This document shows, piece by piece, positions 37,527 to 47,600 of a stretch of DNA of 64,000 nt. The stretch lies in the NCBI RefSeq assembly GCF_024204685.1, contig NZ_CP100350.1:3560501-3624500 (forward strand). The letters run 5' to 3'. The stretch is from Gilvimarinus sp. DA14 (GTDB lineage Bacteria > Pseudomonadota > Gammaproteobacteria > Pseudomonadales > Cellvibrionaceae). Both the position numbers and the translations under genes were made by a program. Every line of letters starts with the position of its first letter. Within the stretch, counting starts at the first letter, position 1. The notes beneath the pieces are model-generated. The model had not been told where the DNA came from. It saw only the letters and a list, made by a program, of their open reading frames with translations, and did no database searches.

Positions 37527-38300
37527 TTAGCTCGCCGCAACGCCAATTGTCAGAGTCGCTGTATACCCCTCATTAATGGTGCCTTGGATAGTCACTCTTT
37601 GACTCTCAATTCCATCGGCAAAAATGCCATCTTCAACGTATGAGCGCACCGAAGTGTTTTGTCCTTTATCACGATAGAGGTCAGAATTATAAACGGTTTG
37701 GACTACGTCATCGGGAAACGCCAGCTGAGAGGTGGCGGTAGCGACTGAGACCGTATCATTGTAGAGAAATACTTGAAAGTGGATGTGCGTTAGTCGCCCG
37801 GCATACCAACCGGGAAAAATGGTGTGGAATGTGACTTCGCCGTTTTGATTTACATCTTGCACGCCCCGGCAGAAGGTTTCGCCGATGGTGTTGGCGCCCG
37901 GCTGAGAATAGCCGGAGTAAAGACCGTCTTTGTCGCAATGCCAGACATAAATAGACGCATAGGGAAAAGCTTCGCATCCGTTGTTGATGTCCACCAAATT
38001 AAATTTTAACGTGAGCGGAATGCCTGGTTTGTCTTCGTGAATAGTGCCGCGAACATAGGCCGAGTTGCTGAGAATGACTGATAGCGGATACGGGCCTTCA
38101 GTTTCCTGTGGAATCAGTATACAGCTGCCTTCCCCTGTACTTATGCTGGATGAGCTGCTTGTAGTTGTAGCGCCATTACCATTGTTGCTAGAGCCACATC
38201 CGGCCAGTCCCGCACCAGCCAGGCTTGCACCTAACCCCCGTAGCAGATTGCGACGGCTGGTTTGTGTAAGGTTTAAATCGGTTTTCGGTTTTTCAAGCAT
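37527..38300 (-). CDS. Tat-exported lipoprotein intradiol ring-cleavage dioxygenase
   Basis: A 257-residue protein of the catechol/protocatechuate 3,4-dioxygenase fold. The iron-ligand residues are plausible: Tyr in GLYSGY and PGWYAGR, and His in LTHIHFQV. The N-terminus is unusual: a twin-arginine motif SRRNLLRGLG, then a hydrophobic stretch ending LAGC, and an Asn/Ser linker. This indicates a Tat-exported lipoprotein, so ring cleavage would occur outside the cytoplasm. Homologous extracytoplasmic dioxygenases occur in lignin-associated bacteria. The natural substrate is unknown. It stands alone and is divergent from nothing; 26-27 bases separate it from dsbB, which converges. Confidence 0.9.
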   Translation of the reverse strand: MLEKPKTDLNLTQTSRRNLLRGLGASLAGAGLAGCGSSNNGNGATTTSSSSSISTGEGSCILIPQETEGPYPLSVILSNSAYVRGTIHEDKPGIPLTLKFNLVDINNGCEAFPYASIYVWHCDKDGLYSGYSQPGANTIGETFCRGVQDVNQNGEVTFHTIFPGWYAGRLTHIHFQVFLYNDTVSVATATSQLAFPDDVVQTVYNSDLYRDKGQNTSVRSYVEDGIFADGIESQRVTIQGTINEGYTATLTIGVAAS

Positions 38301-38500
38301 AGGGCCACTCCACTTATTGTTGGTGTTTCCAAGGTGCGGGATTGGAGATAAAAGTCGGAGTGAAGTTCGTGTGCGTGTACTAACTTTACAGTTTGATACA
38401 TTCGCATACCGAGTTTTTCGTCGGCTGCGTGGTGGTAATCTTACCGTTAGTTAACGACAGTGCCTTGAAATCTGGCAAGGCTAAACCCGAGCTCTTTTCC

Positions 38501-39502
38501 TCAAAGGGTAAATTCCAGCGTGAGTTTTAGATACCAATCGCTCGCTATATCTCTGTCGTAATTCACATACTCAATATTGGGCAGTAAGCGAAGTTCAGGT
38601 GAGAGCCGGTACTCGCTCCCCAGAATATACAGGGTGGACTTGGACTCGGGAGAAAACGGCATATAGTCGATGTTTTCACCGCGCGCGCTCGGCTCTAGCA
38701 AGCGGTCTACACGGGCAATGAGTGGCCATGGCGTTGCCGAGGTTGAGGCAAACACCGAGAAGAGCTCAACATCGCCGGGGGTATTGTCGCCGCCGTGTGA
38801 GTCGCGATGGGTGTAGTGCGCACCGATACGGGTTCTGTCATCCTGCCAGCGAATAAACACTTGCTCGGTATTGGCGCTGGGGGTGTCATGCTCGCTTTTA
38901 AGCTCATCGGCATAGAGCTCTAGCGATAATCGTTCCGTTAACTTTATGTCGAGCGATGCCTGGTATTTCGCTTGTTGGGCATGATCTACGCCCAAGGTCC
39001 CGCTGGTAGAGATGACAAATGCGTAGCGAACTTCGTCGCTAAACAAAGGGCCGCTCGCACCTAGGCCAAAAATTCGGCTGGTAATACCCTGCAAATCCGG
39101 CGCTGTCTTCTCCAGCGAACGGAATTTCCAAAATGATTCAATGCGTTGAAACGTTAGGGCGCTCTGTTTGCCGAAGATAATTTTATGATTATGGGTATTC
39201 CATTCAAAATAGGCATCTTTTAGCTGGCTGCTGAAATCTTCGCTCTCGGCAATATGATCCGGGCCGTTGGTTTCACTGCGCAAACGCAAACTAATGGGTA
39301 ACTCGGCGGGTGTTAAGTCCAAGGTTAAATAGAGCCTGCGCAGCCATAAGCCAGCATCGTTATCGGCTGCGTCCAGATGGTGGTCGGGTATGGCGTAAAC
39401 ATCGCCAAAGGCGATCAGAGAAGGATCCATGGACCAATCGGCGGTAACAGGTGAACTTGCAACCGCAAACAGAAAAAAAGTGGCAGAAAACCTCACGAAC
39501 AC
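38501..39502 (-). CDS. Putative outer membrane porin-like beta-barrel protein
   Basis: A 333-residue protein with a signal peptide (MFVRFSATFFLFAVASSPVTA, cut after about 21) and many alternating hydrophobic/polar strands such as LWLRRLYLTLDL, KIIFGKQSALTF and YILGSEYRLS, as in porin O/P-like barrels. The C-terminus ends LKLTLEFTL, a weak form of the usual terminal strand. No family can be named with certainty. It lies upstream of the intradiol dioxygenase gene in the same orientation, 200 bp apart, and could supply aromatic substrate across the outer membrane, which is inference. Confidence 0.7.
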   Translation of the reverse strand: MFVRFSATFFLFAVASSPVTADWSMDPSLIAFGDVYAIPDHHLDAADNDAGLWLRRLYLTLDLTPAELPISLRLRSETNGPDHIAESEDFSSQLKDAYFEWNTHNHKIIFGKQSALTFQRIESFWKFRSLEKTAPDLQGITSRIFGLGASGPLFSDEVRYAFVISTSGTLGVDHAQQAKYQASLDIKLTERLSLELYADELKSEHDTPSANTEQVFIRWQDDRTRIGAHYTHRDSHGGDNTPGDVELFSVFASTSATPWPLIARVDRLLEPSARGENIDYMPFSPESKSTLYILGSEYRLSPELRLLPNIEYVNYDRDIASDWYLKLTLEFTL

Positions 39503-39675
39503 CTCGAATAAATAGCGCAGCAGCTAAGTATAGGCCGCAATTGTTACTCGTTTTGTATTTGCTGCACCGCCCGACAGAGCCACGACTATCCGGCAGAATC
39601 TATTTAATGAGCTGGCTACAAAGCATGACTAAAAGTGGTAGCATCAGTGTCAAATGATTACCTGAGTTCATAAGT

Positions 39676-40563
39676 ATGTTGGAGCGACACCACCTGGCTT
39701 TGCTGCGTGCGGTTGAGCGCGAGGGGACTTTAACCGGTGCGGCCGAGCGCTTGCACCTGACACAGTCGGCGCTGAGTCACTCGGTTAAAAAACTGGAACA
39801 GCGCCTGGGGATTGATCTGTGGGAAAAAGAGGGTCGCAGACTGCGTCTTACCGCCGCTGGTGAATATCTGCTGTCGCTGGCCAATCGTCTGCTGCCCCAA
39901 TTTGAGCATGCCGAGCAGGTACTGCAGCAAATGGCGGCTGGCGAGCGCGGTGCACTGCGCATAGGTATGGAGTGTCACCCTTGTTATCAATGGTTGTTAA
40001 AGATAGTGGGTCCTTACTTAGAGGCCTGGCCAGGGGTGGACGTGGACGTCAAACAGGAGTTTCAGTTTGGCGGTATGGCGGCTCTTTTTGGTCACGAGAT
40101 AGACCTGCTGGTAACGCCGGACCCCTTGCACAAGCCGGGCGTTGTGTTTACCCCGGTATTTGCTTACGAACAGGTGCTGGTGGTGGCCGCTGACCACCCG
40201 CTGGCGTCAAAAGCCTATGCGCAACCGCAGGATTTAGTGGACGAGGTTCTGATTTCTTACCCGGTGCCTCTGGAGCGACTTGATGTTTACAGCTATTTTT
40301 TAATGCCCGCCGGCATTGCTCCCAGGCGTCATAAAACCATTGAAACCACCGATATTATGTTGCACACAGTGGCCGCCGGGCGCGGCGTAGCGGCACTGCC
40401 GCGTTGGCTGGTGGACGAGTACGCGTCGGGTTTACCGATTACTCCCGTAAGTCTGGGAAAAAAGGGCGTGGCAAAACAGATTCATTTAGGCGTGCGCGAG
40501 ACTGACCTGCACACTGATTACGTGGATGCTTTTGTGCAGATGGCGCGCCGGCCGGGTGGGTAA
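39676..40563 (+). CDS. LysR-family transcriptional regulator, MetR-like
   Basis: A 295-residue LysR-type regulator. The N-terminal HTH shows ALLRAVEREGTLTGAAERLH and QSALSHSVKKLEQRLG. The co-inducer domain (about 95-290) includes IGMECHPCYQWLLKIVGPYL and VAAGRGVAALPRWLV, as in MetR. It is divergent from the porin-like gene (173 bp apart). The downstream esterase has its own leader. MetR usually controls methionine synthesis with homocysteine as co-inducer; no met gene is adjacent, so the target is uncertain. Confidence 0.92.
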   Translation: MLERHHLALLRAVEREGTLTGAAERLHLTQSALSHSVKKLEQRLGIDLWEKEGRRLRLTAAGEYLLSLANRLLPQFEHAEQVLQQMAAGERGALRIGMECHPCYQWLLKIVGPYLEAWPGVDVDVKQEFQFGGMAALFGHEIDLLVTPDPLHKPGVVFTPVFAYEQVLVVAADHPLASKAYAQPQDLVDEVLISYPVPLERLDVYSYFLMPAGIAPRRHKTIETTDIMLHTVAAGRGVAALPRWLVDEYASGLPITPVSLGKKGVAKQIHLGVRETDLHTDYVDAFVQMARRPGG

Positions 40564-40652
40564 AGAGTTGAAAAAGCGCTAGCGAGAGCTGCGGCGCCTC
40601 GCTAAGGTTAATTTCTTTTGCAGTCACACAATAACAAGCAAAGGAGTTATCC

Positions 40653-41669
40653 ATGAAATACGCTATCAGCCTGTTAATGGCGTGGTCTCTCGCCTACAGC
40701 ACACTCGCCACTGCCGATACCTACAAGGTTAAAAAGTACGACGATATTCAGTGGGCCGAAGTCGCCGGCAAGTCGCTTAAGCTGGATATCTACACCCCTG
40801 AAACCGACCAAAAGGCACTCCCGGTGGTGGTTATCTACCACGGCGGCGGCTGGTTGATTAACGATGAAAGCGTGATGGACGCCATGAGCCAATACCTGGC
40901 CGAGCACGGCGGCTATGTGGTGGCGAATATGAATTACCGCCTGCTGCCGGATAACGGCAACACCACCACCATGAATGAAATTGTAGAAGACGTATTTGGC
41001 GGTTTACTGTGGGTGAAAGCGCATATCGCAGACTATGGTGGCGACCCAAATCGCGTTGCGATTACCGGCGACAGTGCAGGGGGCCATTTAACCAGCATGA
41101 TTTTGACCGCCGGGCGCAAGCTGGAAAGCGACGGTTTTGCCGGGGACAGTTTGGGTTTTAATCCCACCTGGTTGCCAGAGGGTAAATCCGCCGAGCAAGT
41201 TGCCGCCGAGGACGGCCTAAAAGTGCAAGCGGCGGTGGTAAGCTATGGGGCCTTTGATTTATACGCCGCAGCCAAGGGCGGTTTCGAATCACCGCAAAAT
41301 ATATTCTGGCAATTTGCCAACGCCGAGGCGCGCGGTATTTTTGGCGAGGGCATCAACCCAGATTCCGCCCCAGATTACTACAGAGCGGTATCTCCCGCGT
41401 ACAACATTCCTCAGGCCAGTGAGTATCAGCTACCGCCGCAATTTCACCATGTCGGTAGTGTTGATACCACAACGCCGCCCCAAGCGGTAAAGGCCTATGT
41501 CGACAAACTCGAAGCTGCAGGGCAAAGTGCCAGCTTAAAAATTTATGAGGGAAATAATCACGCCTATATGGATACCGGCTGTATAGAAGCGTTAGGCAGT
41601 TGTTTTGATACCCATGCCGTGCCTGTGCTACAACAAGATATATTGCCGTTTTTGCAGCAGCACCTGTAA
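40653..41669 (+). CDS. Secreted alpha/beta hydrolase esterase (carboxylesterase, hormone-sensitive lipase-like)
   Basis: A 338-residue exported esterase. The signal peptide ends about residue 21 (LATADTYK). Family motifs are HGGGWLINDE (oxyanion hole) and ITGDSAGGHLTSM (Ser nucleophile near 150); the acid is probably in GSVDTTTP and the base in GNNHAYMD. The RBS is AAGGAG. Substrates could be short-chain or xylan acetyl esters; that is a guess from the family. A small unknown gene follows 19 bp downstream. Confidence 0.9.
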   Translation: MKYAISLLMAWSLAYSTLATADTYKVKKYDDIQWAEVAGKSLKLDIYTPETDQKALPVVVIYHGGGWLINDESVMDAMSQYLAEHGGYVVANMNYRLLPDNGNTTTMNEIVEDVFGGLLWVKAHIADYGGDPNRVAITGDSAGGHLTSMILTAGRKLESDGFAGDSLGFNPTWLPEGKSAEQVAAEDGLKVQAAVVSYGAFDLYAAAKGGFESPQNIFWQFANAEARGIFGEGINPDSAPDYYRAVSPAYNIPQASEYQLPPQFHHVGSVDTTTPPQAVKAYVDKLEAAGQSASLKIYEGNNHAYMDTGCIEALGSCFDTHAVPVLQQDILPFLQQHL

Positions 41670-41688
41670 CCAAAACGAGGTATGGTCA

Positions 41689-42045
41689 ATGTCCGATATC
41701 CCCGACACCGCCGATGCATTGGTTTTACAGTTTCGGGAGCGGAGGGTGGAACTACACCTGCGCCGCGATGAAGACGACATTGCCACGCTCCTGGCCTACG
41801 CTGGCGTGGGCCCTCAACCCGACAAAAGCAATGTGCAGGGGCCATACCAGCGCCTGGATCAGGCCATAGGCGCGCGCCGCGCTATTGCTCGGCAGTTGCA
41901 GAGCCAGGGGTATGAGTATTTGCCTGACGAATATCCGCAGTGGTCGCTACAGGCTCAGCGTGATATTAACGCCATGCGCAATATTAAATCTGGCTCCAAG
42001 GTGGATTACCGATTCGACCCGAAGGACGTGTTTCTAGACTGGTAG
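41689..42045 (+). CDS. Small hypothetical protein
   Basis: A 118-residue, charged, probably cytosolic protein that I do not recognise. It has a Glu/Arg-rich start (VLQFRERRVELHLRRDEDD) and a basic middle (GARRAIARQLQSQGYEYLPDE). There is no signal or membrane segment. It begins 19 bp after the esterase gene with an AACGAGG RBS, so it is likely co-transcribed. The frame stays open further upstream into the esterase gene, but the ATG at 41689 fits the RBS. Confidence 0.7.
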   Translation: MSDIPDTADALVLQFRERRVELHLRRDEDDIATLLAYAGVGPQPDKSNVQGPYQRLDQAIGARRAIARQLQSQGYEYLPDEYPQWSLQAQRDINAMRNIKSGSKVDYRFDPKDVFLDW

Positions 42046-42253
42046 CCTGAGCTGGCAAAAGTTCTGGCGGGTAGGGCTATTGGTAAAAGTTACAGGATGG
42101 CCGTAAAAATTTCGTCTAAGTTTGGTGGTTTTTTGCGCGCAATGCGCATTTATTTTGCGTTTTATCACAAAAAACACTCTGTTTTAGCGTGATTTCGTTA
42201 TTGGCACGTCTCTCGCTCTGTGCATGTCAGTAATTATGCAACGGGAGCAAAAC

Positions 42254-42934
42254 ATGATCAGCAAAAGCAAATATTTGGGCGTTTCTCTGTGTGTGTCGGT
42301 AATGGCGTTAAGTGCCTGCAGCAGCACCGATACCGCCCAGACCAGTGAACAAGACAGCTCTTATGAGCTGGTGAATATGCGCACCGAAAAAGATGTGCAA
42401 AATGTTAACGCTGCGCAAAGTGGCTACCATGCGGTGAAAGTTGCGGACGATGAAGCGCCGCAGAGCACAGACAGTGCTCGGGATGAGACTGTATCCACCG
42501 AGCCTGAGATGGAAATGGAAGCAACGGAAGAAGTCCTGCCGGTGGCGAAAACCGTGCGCTTTGAATTTGATTCTGACGAGCTAACTCCTCGCGCTAAGAC
42601 CGAATTGCTGACTCTACTTGATAGCGCCGAAGACGCCGAGGGCGTAAAGATTCAAGCGGCGGTAGACGGCTATGCTGATGCCACCGGGCCCAGTAGCTAC
42701 AATCAGGAATTGTCCAAGCGCCGCGCGCAAAGTGTTGCCGAGTACCTTGAGTACCAAGGCGCTGAAGTGGTCGAGTGGCAAGTGCAAGGTCATGGTGAAT
42801 CCAACCCAGTGGCGGATAACAGCGATGCGTCTGGGCGTCAACAAAACCGTCGGGTGGAGGTGAATTTAGTAAGCCTGACGGACCGAGAGCTGCAAGATCG
42901 TGATAAGTCGCGCGAGCAATTCAGTGCGCGTTAA
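42254..42934 (+). CDS. OmpA-family lipoprotein
   Basis: A 226-residue lipoprotein. The signal ends LSACSS, an acidic linker (about 25-100) follows, and a C-terminal OmpA domain (about 100-215) begins VRFEFDSDELTPRAKTELL. Peptidoglycan-contact residues are in VDGYADATGPSSYNQELSKR and GRQQNRRVEVN. It would tether the outer membrane to the wall, like Pal or YiaD. I chose the ATG at 42254 because GGGAG lies 8 bases before it; an ATG at 42224 lacks one. A GC-rich hairpin without a T run lies between it and the next gene. Confidence 0.9.
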   Translation: MISKSKYLGVSLCVSVMALSACSSTDTAQTSEQDSSYELVNMRTEKDVQNVNAAQSGYHAVKVADDEAPQSTDSARDETVSTEPEMEMEATEEVLPVAKTVRFEFDSDELTPRAKTELLTLLDSAEDAEGVKIQAAVDGYADATGPSSYNQELSKRRAQSVAEYLEYQGAEVVEWQVQGHGESNPVADNSDASGRQQNRRVEVNLVSLTDRELQDRDKSREQFSAR

Positions 42935-43010
42935 CAGCGCGTAAGTTAAAGCGAAGTGTTTAAGCAGACGGGGGGCGCTTTTGCGGCCCCCGCTGTGTTC
43001 TCCAAGGTGA

Positions 43011-43457
43011 TTACTGACCCCACAGAGAGCTGAGTGAGCCCAACAGTTCTTTGCCACCATTATTGCCAACATAGTCCAGCACCACCGGCGCAAACTGATT
43101 CACCATAGCCGGGTCCATTCCCAGAGAATCAAAAATCGACTTTACACTGTCCATATTGGTCACTTGGCTGATCAACTGCGAGGTGAGACCACCACTGTTG
43201 CCCACCGGCAGTATATCGCCCAGCGCCGAGGCTTGATCGCCAGATAAGTTGTTGGCCGCCATGGCCAACAGCGCTGAGGTGCCCCCCGCGGCTTGTTCCG
43301 AGCTAACTCCGAGCGATTCGGTCAGGTTGTTTAATAGGCCCGAAGGCAGGGTGCTCTCAGAGTTAGAGCCCAACGCTTTGTCGACATCTCCCATATCAAA
43401 AGCATTGGCACTTAAGGCGAATACCAGTGACAGAAAAGCAATAATGACGTGTTTCAT
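43011..43457 (-). CDS. DUF2780-like exported protein
   Basis: A 148-residue protein with a signal peptide (AFLSLVFALSANAFD). The mature part is a Gly/Ser/Leu-rich helical domain as in the DUF2780 (VcgC/VcgE-like) family, with SALLAMAANNLSGDQASALG and SIFDSLGMDPAMVNQFAPVV. The function is unknown. It converges with the OmpA-like gene and ends 76 bp from it. AGATGG lies just before the ATG. Confidence 0.75.
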   Translation of the reverse strand: MKHVIIAFLSLVFALSANAFDMGDVDKALGSNSESTLPSGLLNNLTESLGVSSEQAAGGTSALLAMAANNLSGDQASALGDILPVGNSGGLTSQLISQVTNMDSVKSIFDSLGMDPAMVNQFAPVVLDYVGNNGGKELLGSLSSLWGQ

Positions 43458-43654
43458 ACCATCTCCATTTGATTAAAGTCGGCCTATTTTACCTAGCCGT
43501 TAATGACATCGACGTGATCAACCGCCGAAAGCAGAAATAGTTTGCGCGTATGTCACTGACACCGCAATAGCGCAGATGTGAGCCACAATCCAGAAATGGC
43601 GGATTAATCATGTTAATCTTCCGTTTTTTATATCGAATTGCCCCGGAGGAGCCG

Positions 43655-44590
43655 ATGTCGCGTTGGTTGAAGTGTGTGTGTATGTTGTTGTTAGCTCCGC
43701 TGGTATGGGGCGACGAAAACGCCCAAGCGTTGCAGTTGGCGTCCGTAAGCGCTCAGGTAATGCCGCTACAGAGCGAACAGCCGCTGTTTGAAAAGCGCTC
43801 AGACTGGGTCATGCCTATCGCCTCAATCACCAAAGTCATGACCGCTATAGTGGTACTGGATTCAAAAGCGGATATGGACGAACGCTTGAAAGTCGAAAAG
43901 CGTCACTTCCCCGCCGCCGCCAATGCCTACTCACGCATTCGTCCAGGCTCGGCCGCAAAACGCTCGGATTTGTTAAAAATTGCCCTTATGTCTTCGGAAA
44001 ACTATGCCGCTTATTTGCTGGCCTGGCATCACCCCGGTGGCTATGACGCCTTTATTGAGGCAATGAACGCCAAAGCCCGCGAGCTGGGGATGCTGAATAC
44101 CCGTTTTGTGGATTCCAGCGGTTTGTCGGAAAAAAATGTTTCCACCGCTAGCGACTTGATGCGCATGGTAAAAGCGGCCTATCAATACCCCGAGATTCGC
44201 GAGGCGAGTACCAGCTCTAAGCACGACGTCTGGTTTACCCAGCCGGGCTATTCGCTCTATTACGCCAATACCAACCCCTTGGTACGCAGCTCGCGCTGGG
44301 ATGTGAGCCTCAGCAAGACCGGCTATTTGATCGATGCCGGGCGCTGTCTGGTGATGGTGACGGATATCGATGGTGAAGAGGTGGGCATGGTGTTTCTCGA
44401 TTCGTTTGGCAAACGCACGCCTTTGGGGGATGCCGGGCGCACCAAACGCTGGATAACCTCTGGCACCGCCAGTCAGATAGCCGGTGCAGCTCAGCGCTAC
44501 GAGATTGAAAAAGCCGGCTCAATCAAGGCGCAGCTGGTTAATAGTGAAAAAGAAGCTACCATTTCAGCAGGTGCAGCAAGTGTACAATAA
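43655..44590 (+). CDS. pbpG: D-alanyl-D-alanine endopeptidase, PBP7 type
   Basis: A 311-residue S11-type serine peptidase that cuts D-Ala-mDAP cross-links in peptidoglycan. The SxxK motif is MPIASITKVMTA, SxN is SSENYAA, and KTG is LSKTGYLIDAG. A signal peptide ends around VWGDE. The ATG at 43655 is supported by GGAGGA just upstream; an upstream ATG at 43610 has no RBS. The hybrid kinase gene starts 13 bp later, so both may be one operon. Confidence 0.93.
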   Translation: MSRWLKCVCMLLLAPLVWGDENAQALQLASVSAQVMPLQSEQPLFEKRSDWVMPIASITKVMTAIVVLDSKADMDERLKVEKRHFPAAANAYSRIRPGSAAKRSDLLKIALMSSENYAAYLLAWHHPGGYDAFIEAMNAKARELGMLNTRFVDSSGLSEKNVSTASDLMRMVKAAYQYPEIREASTSSKHDVWFTQPGYSLYYANTNPLVRSSRWDVSLSKTGYLIDAGRCLVMVTDIDGEEVGMVFLDSFGKRTPLGDAGRTKRWITSGTASQIAGAAQRYEIEKAGSIKAQLVNSEKEATISAGAASVQ

Positions 44591-44603
44591 ATAGGGCAAT
44601 TAC

Positions 44604-47600
44604 ATGGCGGAACGCAAAGGCTTGGATCGGGTTTCTACCCGGCAGTTGTGGTGGGCTCTTTCACTGGCTAGTGTGTTCTTTTGTGCCATTACAGTCTTAA
44701 CCTATCAGCTTGGAGCTCGAGATATCCGTAACGCGTTGCAGCGGGAAATGGACATCTACCAAGCGGAAAGTCGTTCGCAACTGATCGAGCTTTTATCTTT
44801 GCCTGCTCAGCATTTAACCGGAATGGCTCGGGAGCCGATGGTGCAAACAGCGCTTGAAGCTCGCGATGAATCCATTAAGCGCCATAATTTCTCCCTGGCG
44901 ATGTACTCGCTTGTTTATCGCAACCCTAGGTATTTTCAGGTGCGCTGGATTTTACCTGACGGGCGTGAGCAGATAAAAATTATTGCTGACACGCTCGGAA
45001 TACGCGAATTAAGCCCCGATGTTTTACAAAATAAGTCTACCCGCCCTTATCATCAAAAAGTTTTAGAGTTAAATCCCTACGAGACCTATGTATCTCAGCC
45101 CGATTTAAATGTTGAAAATGGGCTTTTGGAACGTCCATTAAGACCTGTTGTACGTTACGCGATTCGTCTGCCGTCTATCCACGGTGTTGATCATGGATAT
45201 CTTATTTTCAACTTGCTGTTTAATATCCATGACGGCTTGCTGCCGCTGTCTCGAGACTATGTGAACTTGTCTCTTGCCGACCATCAGGGCAATTGGTTGA
45301 TGCAAGCCGATAGCGCAAAAACCTGGGGCCATTTGCTTGGCAATAACCACTCCGTTAAAACTGATGAGCCTGAGCTGTGGGCCGCTATGCAAGCTGGAGA
45401 TAGCGACATTTCGAGTAAGTCTGGGATGTGGGCCTGGAGTCAAGTTGCCCCCTCTCTTGATAACTCTCCGAATGTAGCCGGTTTGAGTTTTCAGCCGGTG
45501 TACTTGTTAACATCTATACCCCGCGCTGTAATCTCACAGCGAATGCAAGCGGCTGCGATACGGTCGGCCGCTGTGCTCTTGCCTTTTTTGGGGCTGTTGA
45601 TTATCGGCATTTGGTATTACTACAAATTGCTTCGCAGCGCCTCACAGCTGCGGTATGCACAGTGGCAACAATCCCAAGATTTACTGCGTCGCAATGAGTT
45701 TATTCTCACCTTGACAGAGTCCCTGCCTAATATGGTGAGTTATTGGACCTCTGACAGACGGTGCGTTTATGCCAATAAAAGCTTTCGTGAATATTTGCAG
45801 CTGGCGCCTGGCACCGATCAAGATATCTCTTTGCATAGGCTGATCAATTACAACGAACAGTCCTATTTTGATCAATGCGTAGCCGGTGAAGAGCTCGGCT
45901 TTCAAAAGAAGGAAGTTCGCAATTCAGGCGAATCTCATCTGCAAATTTATTTAATCCCAAATTGGGAAAATAGTGAAGGTGGGGGCCGAAAAGTGGCAGG
46001 CGTTATTGCCATTGCAACGGATTTGACCCAAATCCTACAGGCTAAAGCTCAGGTTGAAATCCTTAATGAGCAGCTCAAACTGCGCACGAAACAGGCCGAG
46101 GCTGCTGCGGAGGCAAAAAGTAGTTTTCTCGCCAATATGAGCCATGAAATTCGTACCCCCATGAATGGCATTACCGGGCTTATCGAAATTCTTAAACAGA
46201 CACCTTTGGATGACAAACAGCGCGACTACGTGGGTAAACTGAGCCAGGCGTCTACGTCCCTGTTGGCAATATTGAACGACATACTTGACGTTTCCAAACT
46301 GGAAGCGGGCAAGGTGAGTATTGTAACCGAGCCCTACCACCCTGAAAGTTTGGTTTCTGATGTGGTCAACTTGTTTGAAGTTAACCTGGCTAAAAAAGGT
46401 GTGGCGTTACACACCTGGATTGACCCGCTTTTGCCATCGACCTTGCAGGGTGATCAGCACCGGTTGCGGCAGGTGTTAAATAATTTGCTGAGTAATGCGA
46501 ATAAATTTACCGAGCAGGGACAAATATTGTTGTCAGTCACCCGAGAGTTTAGTGCCGAGGGGACGGAGCAGGTTCGTTATTCAGTCAAAGACAGTGGCGT
46601 TGGGATTAAACCTGAGAAGCTCGAAACAATATTCGGTAAGTTTAATCAAGCGGACGAGTCGACCGAGCGTCAGTACGGCGGTACAGGATTAGGACTCTCT
46701 ATTTGCGAAAAGCTTGTGACGCTTATGGGCGGTAACATCGGTGTTTTGAGTACGGTGGGCAAGGGCAGTGAGTTTTATTTTAACGTGCCAATGCAGGTGG
46801 ATTCCCACGAGCGGCCAAGCTTTGGTGGTTTGGTTGGAAAAAGAGCGCTGTTAGTGGATGACAGCGACACCTCTAATGAAATTATGCAAAGTTATCTGAC
46901 CGCCTGGGGTATGCAGTCAGATTGCGTTAGCTCTGTCGAGGAAGCGGTAACGAGCTACCAGCGTTCTTTAGGCGGCGAGGGCTACGACCTGGTTATTGTC
47001 GACTGGAAATTGGGTGAAGAAGATGGCGTGGAGCTACTAAAAAGTTTGCAAGCGCTTACACCGAATCATGAGCTGGCCAGCCAGATTATGATGGTAACTG
47101 CCTACAACAAAGAAAAGCTGATGGACCAGCTGAAGCGAGAAAAAAAGCAAGAGACTCCGATTCTTACAAAACCGGTATTGCCATCCACTTTATACAACGC
47201 CATCGCGGATAAGCCCATGCGTTTACGTTCTAGCCGGCCCAGCGTTGGTACTCTTCCGGCGGTTAGCGAAAGTGTGCGACAGCTCATACGCGAGAAAAAA
47301 ATTCTGCTGGTAGAGGACAATCTGTTAAATCAGGAGGTTGCTCTTACCCTTTTGGGCTACGCAGGTTTACACGCAGACGTGGCTTCATCGGGTGTTGAGG
47401 CTCTCAACAAAATTCAGGCGTGTCGGTACGATGTGATCCTGCTTGATTTACACATGCCTGAAATGGATGGTTTTGAAACATGTCGTCGTTTAAGAAAAGT
47501 ACCAGGCTATGGCAATACCTTGGTGGTCGCACTCACAGCCGCGGTTCTGAATGAGGACGTTGAGCAGGCTCTGGCGGCTGGTATGGATGACCATCTGGGT

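Noticed and set aside
42955-42990. GC-rich hairpin between the OmpA-like and DUF2780-like genes as terminator
   Set aside because: A CGGGGG...CCCCCG stem exists but has mismatches inside and no T-run, so it was not listed as a terminator.
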